Source: Pilosibacter fragilis (GTDB lineage Bacteria > Bacillota > Clostridia > Lachnospirales > Lachnospiraceae). Taken from it: a stretch of DNA of 64,000 nucleotides. The translations under genes and the position numbers were made by a program. The notes beneath the pieces are model-generated. The model was not told the DNA's origin and ran no database searches. It worked only from the letters and a program-made list of their open reading frames with translations. This document shows positions 51,982 through 61,718 of this stretch, one piece after another (position 1 is the first letter of the stretch; every line of letters begins with the position of its first letter). Location of the stretch: positions 1 to 64,000 of the forward strand of contig NZ_JAVYJB010000005.1 of NCBI RefSeq assembly GCF_032490495.1, in the 5' to 3' direction.

Positions 51982-53148
51982 ATGGAAGACAGAGAACTAA
52001 TCGTGAAGACATCCGCGTATATAGACCGTCACAGGGACGAGATGCTGTCGCTATGGGAAAAGATCGTTTCTATCGAAAGCGGAACCCCGGATAAAGAGGG
52101 CGTTGACCGGGTAGGTGTGGTCTTAAAGGATGAACTGGAAAGTGCCGGAGTGGAGACAGCTGTGATCCCGATGGAACGTTTCGGAAACCTCCTGACAGGT
52201 GTATGGAATAAAGAGGCAGCAGGCCAGCCCATCGTCCTGATCGGACACATGGACACGGTATTCGCGAAAGGCACACTGGAGAAAAATCCGTTCCGCATCG
52301 ATGAGAACGGAAATGCCCACGGACCGGGAGTTCTGGATATGAAGGCGGGACTTGTGATCGTTGTCTACGTTTTAAAGGCGCTCCATGAGTACGGATATGG
52401 GAAACGCCCGATCCGCGTTGTCTTTGCGGGAGATGAGGAGAACGGACACCGTCAGACAAATGCGGAGTCAGAGATCCGGAAACTCTGCGCGGGATGCGCG
52501 GCGGCATTCAACTTTGAGACGGGATTTATCGATGACGGACTCGTTGTTGGAAGAAAAGGTTCCTGCCGTGTGACACTCACCGTTCACGGAGTCGCGGCCC
52601 ACGCTGGAAATGATCCGCAGCGCGGAAGAAACGCGATTTTGGAGATGGCGCATAAGATCATCGAGATCCAGAAGCTTCATGACTTTGAACATGGACTTTT
52701 TGTGAATGTAGGTGTGATTCAGGGCGGAACGGTTGCAAACGCAGTGGCTGCGTCCTGTGAGGTTGGAATCGACATCCGCTACGACAGCTTTGAACGCCTT
52801 GAGGAAACACTTCAGGCGATCAAAAAGATTGCGGAGACGAGAACTGTCCCGGATACGACGGCAGATGTGACCTGGACGAAGCCGAGCACGGTAATGCCGG
52901 TATCGGAGAAAAATCTGGAACTTTTCCGCCATGTCCAGAAGACGGCAGACATGATCGGTTACGGAAAGCTGCAGACAAAGAAAGTTGGCGGCTGGTCCGA
53001 TTCCTGCCTGGCTGCGGCGGAAGGCGTTCCGGTAGTTTGCGCCATGGGCGTCAAGGGCGCGAACAATCATTCAATGGAGGAGTATGCGGTAGCTGAGACA
53101 CTGTTTTCCAGAGCGAAACTGGCGTTGGCTTCCATCATTACGTTTTGA
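51982..53148 (+). CDS. M20 family metallopeptidase (carboxypeptidase G2-like), first of the cluster
   Basis: About 388 residues with no signal peptide, so cytoplasmic. Di-zinc motifs are present: IGHMDTVFAKG (His, Asp), GPGVLDMKAG (Asp bridging), AGDEENGH (catalytic Glu) and the C-terminal NNHSMEEYA (His). A lid domain (about 175-285) follows the ArgE/CPG2 pattern. ATG 51982 has AAGGAGG about nine bases upstream, while the earlier ATGs do not. It overlaps or abuts the MATE gene, so it may process the substrate or product of that exporter. The substrate is unknown. Confidence 0.88.
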   Translation: MEDRELIVKTSAYIDRHRDEMLSLWEKIVSIESGTPDKEGVDRVGVVLKDELESAGVETAVIPMERFGNLLTGVWNKEAAGQPIVLIGHMDTVFAKGTLEKNPFRIDENGNAHGPGVLDMKAGLVIVVYVLKALHEYGYGKRPIRVVFAGDEENGHRQTNAESEIRKLCAGCAAAFNFETGFIDDGLVVGRKGSCRVTLTVHGVAAHAGNDPQRGRNAILEMAHKIIEIQKLHDFEHGLFVNVGVIQGGTVANAVAASCEVGIDIRYDSFERLEETLQAIKKIAETRTVPDTTADVTWTKPSTVMPVSEKNLELFRHVQKTADMIGYGKLQTKKVGGWSDSCLAAAEGVPVVCAMGVKGANNHSMEEYAVAETLFSRAKLALASIITF

Positions 53149-53153
53149 CAGAC

Positions 53154-54509
53154 ATGAAAGAGACAAGAAAAAAATATGACATGCTGACGGACAATCCGGG
53201 AAAATCCCTGCTTTTCTTCGTGCTTCCGATGATACTCGGAAATCTTTTTCAGCAGTTTTACAACATCACGGACTCAGTAGTGGTAGGAAAATTCGTCGGG
53301 GAACAGGCGTTAGCGGCGGTTGGCGCATCCTATGCGATCACGAACGTCTTTATTGCCATCGCCATCGGCGGCGGAATCGGAAGCTCCGTGGTGATCTCCC
53401 AGTTTCTGGGAGCGGGAAAACTCGCGAAGATGAAGACGGCAGTCTACACAACGATGTTCAATTTCCTTGGGATTGCGGCGTTTCTGGCAGCAGTGGGGCT
53501 CCTGTTCAACAATCGGATCCTGAATCTCGTCAACGTACCGGAGGATATTTTCTCGGATGCGGTGCTGTATCTGGCGATCTACTTTCTCGGACTGCCGTTC
53601 CTGTTCATGTATAACGTTCAGGCATCGATCTTCAACGCACTGGGAGATTCAAAGAAGCCGCTGTACCTTTTGATCTTCTCTTCCCTGTTAAACATCGTGC
53701 TGGACATGATCCTCGTGATCATTTTCAAGCAGGGCGTCCGGGGCGTTGCGTTGGCGACATTGATCGCACAGGGAATCTCGGCGGTGATCTCGTTCCTGCT
53801 TCTGATGCGGAAGCTAAAGGGGTATCCTGCCGAGGAAGCGGTGCGTCTCTACAGCGGAGAGATGGCGGTCTCCATGGTGAAGATCGCCGTTCCGTCCACA
53901 CTGCAGCAGTCCATCGTCCATATCGGAATCCTGCTGGTCCAGTCTGTGATCAACAGCTTCGGCTCCACGGCGATCGCCGGATACTCCGCGGGCATGCGGA
54001 TCGAGTCCTTAAGCATCGTGCCAATGCTCGCCATGGGAAATGCCATGTCAACCTTCACAGCCCAGAATATGGGGGCCGGAAAGATCGACCGGGTGAAGGA
54101 AGGTTACCGGATGTGCTATGTGATCGTCCTGACGGCGGGTGCGGTGCTCTGCGTGATGTACCAGCTGGCAGGAGGCGCATTCGTGTCCCTGTTCCTTGAC
54201 AGCGGCAGCAGTGAAGCATATTCGGTGGGACTCAGTTATGTGAAGTTCTTATCGTTTTTCTACTCGTTTATCGGCCTCAAGGCGTCCACGGACGGTCTGC
54301 TGCGCGGCGCAGGTGATGTGACGGCATTTACGGTGGCAAACCTCGTGAATCTCGCGATCCGTGTCAGCGTGACGAACCTGTTTGCACCGATTTATGGAAT
54401 CCAGGTAGCATGGATGGCGGTTCCCCTTGGCTGGGCTGCGAATTATGTGATCTCGTTTGGATGGTATCTGACAGGAAAATGGAAGAAGGTCCGCGTGATA
54501 AAGAAGTAA
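53154..54509 (+). CDS. MATE-family multidrug/toxin efflux transporter
   Basis: About 452 residues with twelve predicted helices in two homologous halves (NITDSVVVGKFVGEQALAAVG and its later counterpart). It exports organic cations or related compounds using Na+ or H+. The start is unsure: ATG 53154 is close to the previous stop and no clear ribosome site is seen, so it may be coupled to the M20 gene. TTG 53145, which overlaps that stop, is an alternative. Confidence 0.88.
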   Translation: MKETRKKYDMLTDNPGKSLLFFVLPMILGNLFQQFYNITDSVVVGKFVGEQALAAVGASYAITNVFIAIAIGGGIGSSVVISQFLGAGKLAKMKTAVYTTMFNFLGIAAFLAAVGLLFNNRILNLVNVPEDIFSDAVLYLAIYFLGLPFLFMYNVQASIFNALGDSKKPLYLLIFSSLLNIVLDMILVIIFKQGVRGVALATLIAQGISAVISFLLLMRKLKGYPAEEAVRLYSGEMAVSMVKIAVPSTLQQSIVHIGILLVQSVINSFGSTAIAGYSAGMRIESLSIVPMLAMGNAMSTFTAQNMGAGKIDRVKEGYRMCYVIVLTAGAVLCVMYQLAGGAFVSLFLDSGSSEAYSVGLSYVKFLSFFYSFIGLKASTDGLLRGAGDVTAFTVANLVNLAIRVSVTNLFAPIYGIQVAWMAVPLGWAANYVISFGWYLTGKWKKVRVIKK

Positions 54510-54557
54510 GATATAGATAGGTATACAGTATCAATTACAGAAGAAAGGACAGAAATC

Positions 54558-55682
54558 ATGGAACAGAAAATACTTGCTTACTTAAAAGAACATGAGACGG
54601 AGATCTTTGAGGACTTAAAATCTCTGGTCCTGACAGAGGCCAGCACTTCAGATATTGAGGCTCTGGCAAAGGTGCGGGAAAAGCTGGTCATGCTGATCAA
54701 GGAGCGCACAGGAGAGGACTGCTTTGTCTACGAGGCGGAGAACGGACACTGTCCGGTGCGGTTCCAGTATGGAAAGGGTACGGAGAAGATCCTGTTTATC
54801 GGTCATTATGACACCGTACATCTCATCGGTGCGCTGAAGTATTATACAGAAGGAAATGGGCTCCACGGGCCGGGTGTTTATGACATGAAAGGCGGACTTA
54901 TTTCCGCGATCTGGACTGTAAAGGCATATAAGGATCTTGGGATCGATCCGGGAAAGAGGCTGGAATTCATCTTTAACGGTGACGAGGAGACCGGAAGTGC
55001 TGAGTCTACCGATATCATTTGTGAGCTTGCGAAGGACGCGAAGGCGGCGCTTGTCTGCGAGCCGTGTACAGCGAACGGAGATTTAAAGACAGGAAGAAAA
55101 GGTCTTGTCCGCTTTACCGTAAGGATCCACGGAAAGGCATCCCATGCGGGAAATGCCCATAAAGAGGGGATCAACGCCATCGAGGAGCTGGCGCATGAGA
55201 TCCTTGCGATCCAGAAACTGACAGATTACGAGGCTGGAACTACCGTCAATGTGGGCGTTTGCAGTGGCGGTACAAAACCGAACGTTGTCCCGGCCGAGGC
55301 AGAGATCGAGATCGACTGCCGCGTAAAGACAGCCGCCGAGGGAGACAGGGTCCGCAAGGCGATCAACGAGATCAGGACGACGGTTCCGGGAACCACAAGG
55401 GAAGTCATCGAACGGGACAGCAAGATGCCGATGGAGGAGACGGAGGCGAACATGGCGCTCTTTGAGAAGGCGAAGATCTGCGGCGAGAAGGTCGGGCTTA
55501 AGTTTTCCCATCAGTTTGTGGGCGGCGGCAGCGATGGAAACGAGGTATCTGCTATGGGTATCCCGACCCTTGACGGTCTCGGCGCAGCCGGTGACGGGGC
55601 CCACTCCGCAAACGAGTACATCCTGATCGACCAGTATATTCCGAGGATCGCGATGCTGGCTTCGTTTGTGCTGACGATCTGA
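54558..55682 (+). CDS. M20 family metallopeptidase, second of the cluster
   Basis: 374 residues, cytoplasmic. The di-zinc motifs are GHYDTVH, GPGVYDMKGG, GDEETGS with the catalytic Glu, and AHSANEY at the end. It is clearly a relative of the M20 protein two genes upstream: shared segments include the GRKG.VR.T and HG.A.HAGN blocks. Thus two diverged paralogues flank the MATE gene. GAAAGGAC precedes the ATG. It is ended by a strong hairpin. Confidence 0.88.
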   Translation: MEQKILAYLKEHETEIFEDLKSLVLTEASTSDIEALAKVREKLVMLIKERTGEDCFVYEAENGHCPVRFQYGKGTEKILFIGHYDTVHLIGALKYYTEGNGLHGPGVYDMKGGLISAIWTVKAYKDLGIDPGKRLEFIFNGDEETGSAESTDIICELAKDAKAALVCEPCTANGDLKTGRKGLVRFTVRIHGKASHAGNAHKEGINAIEELAHEILAIQKLTDYEAGTTVNVGVCSGGTKPNVVPAEAEIEIDCRVKTAAEGDRVRKAINEIRTTVPGTTREVIERDSKMPMEETEANMALFEKAKICGEKVGLKFSHQFVGGGSDGNEVSAMGIPTLDGLGAAGDGAHSANEYILIDQYIPRIAMLASFVLTI

Positions 55683-55703
55683 GAGATTTCAATATATAAG
55701 ATA

Positions 55704-55750
55704 TAAACAGAGAGCGTATTGCCTAAAAAAGGTGGTACGCTCTCTGTTTA
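55704..55750. terminator. Bidirectional terminator
   Basis: Perfect 15-bp stem TAAACAGAGAGCGTA / TACGCTCTCTGTTTA with a 17-base loop, between convergent genes. Confidence 0.85.
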
Positions 55751-55761
55751 TAAGAAGCTAT

Positions 55762-58056
55762 TTAGTTTTTGATCGGAAACGTGATCTGCGCCTTAAACAG
55801 GTCGCCATCGATGATCAGCTCGAACTTTCCGCCCTGAAGAGTTGTCAGGTCTTTCGCGATGGAAAGCCCAAGTCCGCTTCCCTCGGTGGTTCGGGAGACG
55901 TCACCGCGGACGAAACGCTCGGTGAGCTCATCCGGGCTGATATTTAACGGGTTCGCGGACACATTCTTGATCGTGAACACAACGTCGGCGCCATGGTCCT
56001 CGATCGTGACGTAGACGCGGGTTCCCTCTAACGCGTACTTGAAAGCGTTATTATAGAGGTTTTCAAGGACACGCCATAGCCTTCGTCCGTCTGCCTCGAT
56101 CATGATGACCTCGTTCGGAAGTGTGTTGACGATCTCCAGATGGCGGATCGCGTATTTTTCCTCAAATTCTCCGGTCGTCTGCTGGACGAGCTCCACGAAA
56201 TCGATATTCGTGATCTCCAGCTTGATATTTCCGGAGCTTGCGCGGGAAGCTTCCACAAGATCCTCGGTCAGTGTCTTTAACCTCTGGGATTTCTGATCCA
56301 GAACCTCCAGATATTTCTGAACCGTCGGGTCTTCAATGTGCTGGCGCTTGATGAGGTCCACATAGTTGATGATGGAGGTCAACGGTGTCTTGATATCGTG
56401 GGACACGTTCGTGATCAGGTCGGCCTTCAGGCGTTCGCTCTTTACCTGTTCGGCAAGAGCTGTCTCCAGACCGTCACTGATACGGTTCAGTCCTTCGGCG
56501 AGTTCCGCCTCCAGACTCGAGAAATCATTGACATCCACCTTGTAGCTCGTCTCCCCGGAGGCGAGTTTTTCGATGGCGGCATGGATTTTGTCCGTCTGGT
56601 CCGCATTCCGGTAGATAAAGTAGAATACCAGAAGGTTTCCGGCGATCCAGGCGATCATCACGAAGATGAACGGCATGAACTGGAAAACGGAATTTTCATG
56701 ATGGAAGATCATGAATGCCCCCACGGTGATCATGAATACGTTGTATGCAAGATACAGCACAAAGCCTATTGTGATCCGGTAGCGGAACGTGCTCTCGGAG
56801 AGTGTTTCTGTAAGATCATGTAGAAAGCTGTTCTTCCAGAGTGTCTCCGCCTTGTATCTGCGGATCAGGCTGAAGAAGGTCAGGATGACGCAGAAATACA
56901 GGTATCCGAAGGCCACCAGCAGGTTCGCGCGGTCCCAGTAATCTGATGTCACTACCAGGTGCAGGAGCTTTGATGTCACCGGCGCCATGATGTGGATGCA
57001 GAGGTAGGACACGAATGCCATCAGGAGCAGCATGAAATCCGTTTTTGTCCGGTCAAACGGGTAAAGCGTGATGGTCCGGTCAGAGATCGACGCATGTCCG
57101 GACAGGAACAGAAGGAACGCGAAGGTCACGAGGGAACCGGCAAGTCCCGCGATCGTAATATAAAGTCCGTTGGAGAAATTCACGCGGGACTTATTATAGG
57201 CGGTATATGCCTGAGCATAGTCATCGTTCGCCTTATAGGATGTGTCGAGACCGATGACCACATAGTAGCTGTTGCCGTTGTACGGGTTATTTTTCGACAT
57301 CAGCGCCGGGATACTCGGAAAGTTGGATTCGAAGTTCGTCCGGACCGCAAGGTCGTTGGAGTCTCCGGAATAGTAGATATATCTTCCCATGGCCATAATG
57401 TCATCGTTGGACATCTCCGGCGCGTTGGTATGGATCTCATAGATCGCATTATTTTTTGAGTAGTACGCCACGCGGAAATAGAGATTCGTAAAGTCGCTCA
57501 TGAGTCTCGAATAGATCGAGTAGTAGGAAGAGAAACGCCTTAAGATCTCATATATCAGATCCGGCATCGTCGAGAAAGACTGATCCGGGCTCGTTAAGTC
57601 TTCCTCAGACTGGTAGCAGCGGTAGCGGACATAGACCTGTTCCTGATCTTCCTCGGAGAGCGTCTCCGGACCGCCCTTTAACGCGTAATTGTCGGACTCG
57701 TCCATGTAGTAGCCCAGAGATTTTCCGTACTGGATAATATCGTCCAGAGTATAGGATTTCTCACCGCCAGGTCCCGTGGTGACTTCCAGAACGATCTTGG
57801 AGTAGTCGACCTCGCCGTTGGATTCAAAAATATCCTGATACTGGACATAATCAAAGATATTTGTGATATCCGCCTGAACCTTTTTGCTGAAATCCGGGGA
57901 CTGTTCGAAGGTCTCCGTTTTGATCCAGTCCAGACCGCGCCCGTAGTTGCTGTTTAAATACATGAACCCGATCCCCACGAGTGTCACGCAGGCAAAGAGA
58001 AAGTGAAGGAAGCCGACGAGACGCTTGAAGAATGAGTTTGTCTTTTTTTCTGCCAT
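55762..58056 (-). CDS. Sensor histidine kinase
   Basis: 764 residues. One membrane helix (about 14-35) is followed by a large extracytoplasmic region (36-295) with no recognisable sensor fold, then about five more helices (297-475). Next come a HAMP-like stretch (480-530), the dimer/His domain with SHDIKTPLTSI (His553), and an ATP-binding domain: N-box NNAFKYA (669-675), G-box GSGLGLSIAKDL (727-738). All catalytic residues are intact. The extra helix bundle is unusual and could sense membrane stress. It lies 11 bases after the response regulator gene and is its partner. AAGGAGA precedes the ATG. Confidence 0.92.
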   Translation of the reverse strand: MAEKKTNSFFKRLVGFLHFLFACVTLVGIGFMYLNSNYGRGLDWIKTETFEQSPDFSKKVQADITNIFDYVQYQDIFESNGEVDYSKIVLEVTTGPGGEKSYTLDDIIQYGKSLGYYMDESDNYALKGGPETLSEEDQEQVYVRYRCYQSEEDLTSPDQSFSTMPDLIYEILRRFSSYYSIYSRLMSDFTNLYFRVAYYSKNNAIYEIHTNAPEMSNDDIMAMGRYIYYSGDSNDLAVRTNFESNFPSIPALMSKNNPYNGNSYYVVIGLDTSYKANDDYAQAYTAYNKSRVNFSNGLYITIAGLAGSLVTFAFLLFLSGHASISDRTITLYPFDRTKTDFMLLLMAFVSYLCIHIMAPVTSKLLHLVVTSDYWDRANLLVAFGYLYFCVILTFFSLIRRYKAETLWKNSFLHDLTETLSESTFRYRITIGFVLYLAYNVFMITVGAFMIFHHENSVFQFMPFIFVMIAWIAGNLLVFYFIYRNADQTDKIHAAIEKLASGETSYKVDVNDFSSLEAELAEGLNRISDGLETALAEQVKSERLKADLITNVSHDIKTPLTSIINYVDLIKRQHIEDPTVQKYLEVLDQKSQRLKTLTEDLVEASRASSGNIKLEITNIDFVELVQQTTGEFEEKYAIRHLEIVNTLPNEVIMIEADGRRLWRVLENLYNNAFKYALEGTRVYVTIEDHGADVVFTIKNVSANPLNISPDELTERFVRGDVSRTTEGSGLGLSIAKDLTTLQGGKFELIIDGDLFKAQITFPIKN

Positions 58057-58067
58057 CTGGACTCTCC

Positions 58068-58763
58068 TTACTGTTTCTCGATCTTATAGCCGACGCCCCA
58101 GACTACCTTTAAGTAGCGGGGTTCTTTCGGGTTGATCTCGATCTTCTCGCGGATGTGGCGGATGTGGACCGCAACGGTATTATCCGCGCCAATTGCGTCT
58201 TCATTCCAGATTTTTTCATAAATTTGATCAATAGAGAAAACTTTCCCCGCGTTCTTTACGAGAAGAAGCAGGATGTTGTATTCGATCGGTGTCAGCTTGA
58301 TCGGCTCTCCGTCGACGGTAACTTCCTTGTTCTCATCGTTGATCATCAGTCCACCGCACTTGTAGACCTGGGAGCTGCCCTGCTGGTTCAAATTGCCGAG
58401 CTGGGTGTAGCGGCGGAGCTGGGATTTCACGCGGGCTACGAGTTCTAATGGGTTAAACGGCTTTGTAATGTAGTCGTCAGCGCCGATGTTTAACCCTAAG
58501 ATCTTATCGGTATCCTCGGATTTCGCGGAGAGGATGATGATCGGGATACTGCTGGTTTCGCGGACCTTAAGTGTGGTGCGGATTCCGTCGAGACCCGGCA
58601 TCATGACATCCACGATCATTAAGTTTACTTCATTCTTCTCCAGAAGCTCCAGTGCTTCGTAGCCGTCGTAGGCCTTAATTACATTGAAACCTTCGCCGGT
58701 CAGATAAATATTGATCGCCTCTACGATCTGTTTGTCGTCATCGCAGACGAGAATGGTTGGCAT
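58068..58763 (-). CDS. OmpR-family response regulator
   Basis: 231 residues. The receiver domain has acidic residues Asp8-10, the phospho-acceptor Asp52 in LMIVDVMMPGLDG, Ser and Lys in ILSAKSED, and a dimer face. The C-terminal winged helix (about 130-231) has LTPIEYNILLLLVKNAGKVFS and GVGYKIE. It is the upstream gene of the pair with the kinase. GAGGAGG precedes the ATG. The regulated genes are unknown. Confidence 0.94.
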   Translation of the reverse strand: MPTILVCDDDKQIVEAINIYLTGEGFNVIKAYDGYEALELLEKNEVNLMIVDVMMPGLDGIRTTLKVRETSSIPIIILSAKSEDTDKILGLNIGADDYITKPFNPLELVARVKSQLRRYTQLGNLNQQGSSQVYKCGGLMINDENKEVTVDGEPIKLTPIEYNILLLLVKNAGKVFSIDQIYEKIWNEDAIGADNTVAVHIRHIREKIEINPKEPRYLKVVWGVGYKIEKQ

Positions 58764-58807
58764 AATCGATTCCTCCTCATATCAGACATAATAAAAGATG
58801 AAAAATC

Positions 58808-58831
58808 GTAACTGATCATGTTTCCAGTTAC
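58808..58831. repeat. Short GTAACTG...CAGTTAC hairpin
   Basis: 7-bp arms with a 10-base loop, upstream of the response regulator. The sequence matches the ends of the family A elements, possibly a remnant. Confidence 0.45.
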
Positions 58832-59301
58832 AAAAAAATCAAATCAAAGAAAAAAATATATCATAATCCAGTATAGCATAAAAATGACGCAAAAACATAA
58901 GGAACGTTCTTAAATTTTTATGTAGAGATGTAAAGGAGTGTTATAGTACACGGATACTCCATGCCCGCGCACTGTAACAGGATTTTGCCGATGCTTCGCA
59001 TTCCGAATCGGCAAAATCCGCGGCCATAACGGTATCATACGGAATTTTTAGTTCAGAAAATTCCTACCCATGAAAAGTAACAAAGGTGTTACTGTATTGT
59101 ACAAAAATTTCAGTTCAGAAAAGCTTTTGGTACGACGCGGCGATTTGATGCAGTGGAATAGGTAAAAAAATATGAACGCAAAAATTTGTGTATAATGTTG
59201 TGAAAGCGAGGGATAAATAATCACGCAAGAGGTTAAAATAATAAAAAAATATAGAAAACTTTGTGAGATTTGTACAAAATACATATTTTACCGTGAAAAG
59301 G
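58832..59301. other. Long intergenic region with an inverted element
   Basis: Between the two-component genes and the glp promoter; no gene seen. 58974-59092 is bounded by GTAAC and GTTAC and contains a perfect 12-bp hairpin (GGATTTTGCCGA / TCGGCAAAATCC, 58980-59019) and a GGAATTTT/AAAATTCC stem (59041-59064). This looks like a further, diverged member of the repeat group. Confidence 0.5.
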
Positions 59302-59330
59302 TTGATAATAGTTGTGCAATGTGTTATGAT
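59302..59330 (+). promoter_or_regulatory. glp operon promoter
   Basis: TTGATA (59302-59307), 17 bases and TATGAT (59325-59330). The expected start near 59337 puts the terminator-like leader directly downstream. Confidence 0.7.
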
Positions 59331-59358
59331 TGAGTTAACTTAAAAAAGAAGCCGTGAT

Positions 59359-59419
59359 AGGAGAGCAAAATGTGATCAGCTAACGATTAGCTGTTGTTTG
59401 GTGCGCTCCTTTTCTTTTT
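59359..59419 (+). promoter_or_regulatory. Leader terminator, likely GlpP-controlled
   Basis: AGGAGAGCA / TGCGCTCCT (59359-59410, one mismatch) encloses a perfect AGCTAA-CGA-TTAGCT hairpin and is followed by TTTTCTTTTT. It is an intrinsic terminator about 20 bases before glpP. GlpP antiterminates such leaders in Bacillus; here it would control its own operon. Confidence 0.7.
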
Positions 59420-59439
59420 GAGAAATGGAGAAAAGTTTA

Positions 59440-60009
59440 GTGAAACGTTATTTTTATCATGCATTGGAAGAAAACCCGATCATCGCAGCGATCAAAAACA
59501 TGGATGATCTGGAGCTTTGCTGTTCCATAGAAGAGATACGCGTGGTATTTGTCCTGTTCGGCGATATCTGTACGATCCGGACGATCGTAAAACGCTTAAA
59601 GGACGCCGGAAAAATCGTGATCGTACACGTAGACCTGATCGTGGGTTTAAGCAGCAAGGAGGTCGTGGTGGACTTCATTAAAATGTCGACAGAGGCAGAT
59701 GGGATCATTAGTACAAAGGTCCCACTGATCAGAAGGGGAAATGAACTGAATTTCATAACGGTCCAGAGGTGCTTTTTACTGGATTCCATGGCGTATGAAA
59801 ATTTAAGACAGCAGCAGCATCAGGTGAAGCCGGATTATATCGAGGTTCTTCCGGGAATCATGCCGCAGGTCATCTCAAAGATGTGTAAGGTGTCGAAAGC
59901 GCCGATCATCGCGGGTGGACTGATCTCCGAGAAAGAATCCGTTATGAGCGCCCTCTCAGCGGGAGCGATGGCAGTTTCATCTACGAATCATGAAGTCTGG
60001 AAGCTGTGA
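59440..60009 (+). CDS. glpP: Glycerol-3-phosphate-responsive antiterminator
   Basis: About 189 residues. GlpP binds glycerol-3-phosphate and lets RNA polymerase pass leader terminators of glycerol genes. The family barrel is visible: ENPIIAAIKNMDDLE, GKIVIVHVDLIVGLS, IEVLPGIMPQVI and APIIAGGLISEKESV with SAGAMAVSSTN. I choose GTG 59440 because GGAG lies nine bases upstream and the N-terminus then matches the family. ATG 59425 is in frame but follows a T-run without a site. It is the first gene of the operon, just after the terminator it probably regulates. Confidence 0.9.
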   Translation: MKRYFYHALEENPIIAAIKNMDDLELCCSIEEIRVVFVLFGDICTIRTIVKRLKDAGKIVIVHVDLIVGLSSKEVVVDFIKMSTEADGIISTKVPLIRRGNELNFITVQRCFLLDSMAYENLRQQQHQVKPDYIEVLPGIMPQVISKMCKVSKAPIIAGGLISEKESVMSALSAGAMAVSSTNHEVWKL

Positions 60010-60097
60010 ATAGAATGATAACACAAGCTGTTTCAATGCCGGGAAAAGGGCAGTTGAGATAAAGCATGGGAAAAACTATATTGAAGGAGGAATTGGT

Positions 60098-61594
60098 ATG
60101 GCAAAGTATGTAATGGCACTCGACGCGGGGACAACCAGCAACAGGTGTATCCTGTTCAACGAAAAAGGTGAGATGTGCAGTGTAGCGCAGAGAGAGTTTA
60201 CCCAGTACTTCCCGAAGCCGGGCTGGGTAGAGCACGATGCAGACGAGATCTGGGCAAGTATGCTGGGGGTTGCTGTAGAGGCAATGAATATGATCGGTGC
60301 CACCGCGTCGGATATCGCGGCCATCGGTATCACGAACCAGCGTGAAACAACGATCGTCTGGGATAAGAATACCGGAGAGCCGATCCATCACGCGATCGTC
60401 TGGCAGTGCCGCAGAACATCGGAATACTGCGACACCTTAAAAGAAAAAGGCCTGACCGACAAGTTCAGAGAGAAAACAGGCCTCGTGATCGATGCATACT
60501 TCTCAGGCACAAAGGTAAAATGGCTGCTTGACAATGTACCGGGCGCGAGAGAAAGAGCGGAGAAGGGCGAGCTGTTATTCGGTACGGTTGAGACATGGCT
60601 GATCTGGAAACTTACAAAGGGCGCGGTTCATGTTACAGACTATTCCAACGCGTCCCGTACAATGCTCTTCAATATCAATACTTTACAGTGGGATGATGAG
60701 ATCCTGGCGGAACTCGATATCCCGAAGTGTATTCTTCCGGAGCCGAAGCCGTCAAGCTGCATTTACGGCGAGACAGATCCGTCTTACCTCGGCGGACCGA
60801 TCCCAATCGGAGGAGCTGCTGGTGACCAGCAGTCCGCACTGTTCGGACAGACCTGCTTCAATCCTGGTGAAGCGAAGAATACATACGGAACCGGCTGTTT
60901 CATGTTGATGAACACCGGTGAGAAGCCGATCTTCTCAAAGAACGGTCTTGTTACAACAATTGCATGGGGCTTAGATGGAAAAGTCAACTACGCACTTGAG
61001 GGCTCTATCTTCGTTGCAGGCGCTGCGATCCAGTGGCTCCGCGATGAGTTAAGAATTATCGATTCCGCACCGGATTCCGAGTACATGGCAAAGAAAGTAA
61101 AGGATACGAACGGCTGCTATGTTGTACCGGCATTCACAGGTCTCGGAGCTCCGCACTGGGATCAGTACGCGCGCGGAACGATCGTAGGAATCACCCGTGG
61201 TGTCAATAAGTACCACATTATCCGTGCGACTCTGGAATCCCTCGCATATCAGGTAAACGATGTTCTGGAAGCGATGAAGGCGGATTCCGGTATCGAGCTT
61301 GCGGCTCTTAAGGTTGACGGCGGCGCAAGTGCCAACGACTTCTTAATGCAGACACAGGCCGATATCATCAACGCACCGGTGAACCGTCCGCAGTGTGTAG
61401 AGACAACCGCTATGGGTGCCGCTTATCTTGCAGGTCTCGCGGTTGGTTACTGGAGCAGCAAGGAAGACGTTATCAAGAACTGGGCGATCGATAAGACCTT
61501 TGAGCCGAAGATCGAGGCTGCTGAGAGAGAAAAAAGGATCAAGGGATGGAATAAGGCTGTGAAATACGCTTACGGCTGGGCAAAAGAAGATTAA
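60098..61594 (+). CDS. glpK: Glycerol kinase
   Basis: 498 residues; phosphorylates glycerol to glycerol-3-phosphate with ATP in the cytoplasm. Family signatures are present: ALDAGTTSNRCILF, WVEHDADEIW, HVTDYSNASRTMLFN, GAAGDQQSALFGQ and the FGGY signature region with GGASANDFLMQ. In enterococci and bacilli a His in a YHFYG-like segment before the GAAGDQQ block is phosphorylated by HPr. Here that segment reads DPSYLGGPIPIGG without a His (comparison from memory), so PTS activation is unlikely. AGGAGG precedes the ATG. It lies 88 bases after glpP. Confidence 0.96.
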   Translation: MAKYVMALDAGTTSNRCILFNEKGEMCSVAQREFTQYFPKPGWVEHDADEIWASMLGVAVEAMNMIGATASDIAAIGITNQRETTIVWDKNTGEPIHHAIVWQCRRTSEYCDTLKEKGLTDKFREKTGLVIDAYFSGTKVKWLLDNVPGARERAEKGELLFGTVETWLIWKLTKGAVHVTDYSNASRTMLFNINTLQWDDEILAELDIPKCILPEPKPSSCIYGETDPSYLGGPIPIGGAAGDQQSALFGQTCFNPGEAKNTYGTGCFMLMNTGEKPIFSKNGLVTTIAWGLDGKVNYALEGSIFVAGAAIQWLRDELRIIDSAPDSEYMAKKVKDTNGCYVVPAFTGLGAPHWDQYARGTIVGITRGVNKYHIIRATLESLAYQVNDVLEAMKADSGIELAALKVDGGASANDFLMQTQADIINAPVNRPQCVETTAMGAAYLAGLAVGYWSSKEDVIKNWAIDKTFEPKIEAAEREKRIKGWNKAVKYAYGWAKED

Positions 61595-61718
61595 ACCATA
61601 TATTAAATGAGGAAAAGGTTTTGGGTAAGACGTACGGCTTGTAAAAAATGGACTTGAATGGAAATCATTATCCGAAGTTACAGGAACAAATCAGAAAGTT
61701 TTGAAAAAGCAGAAAACT

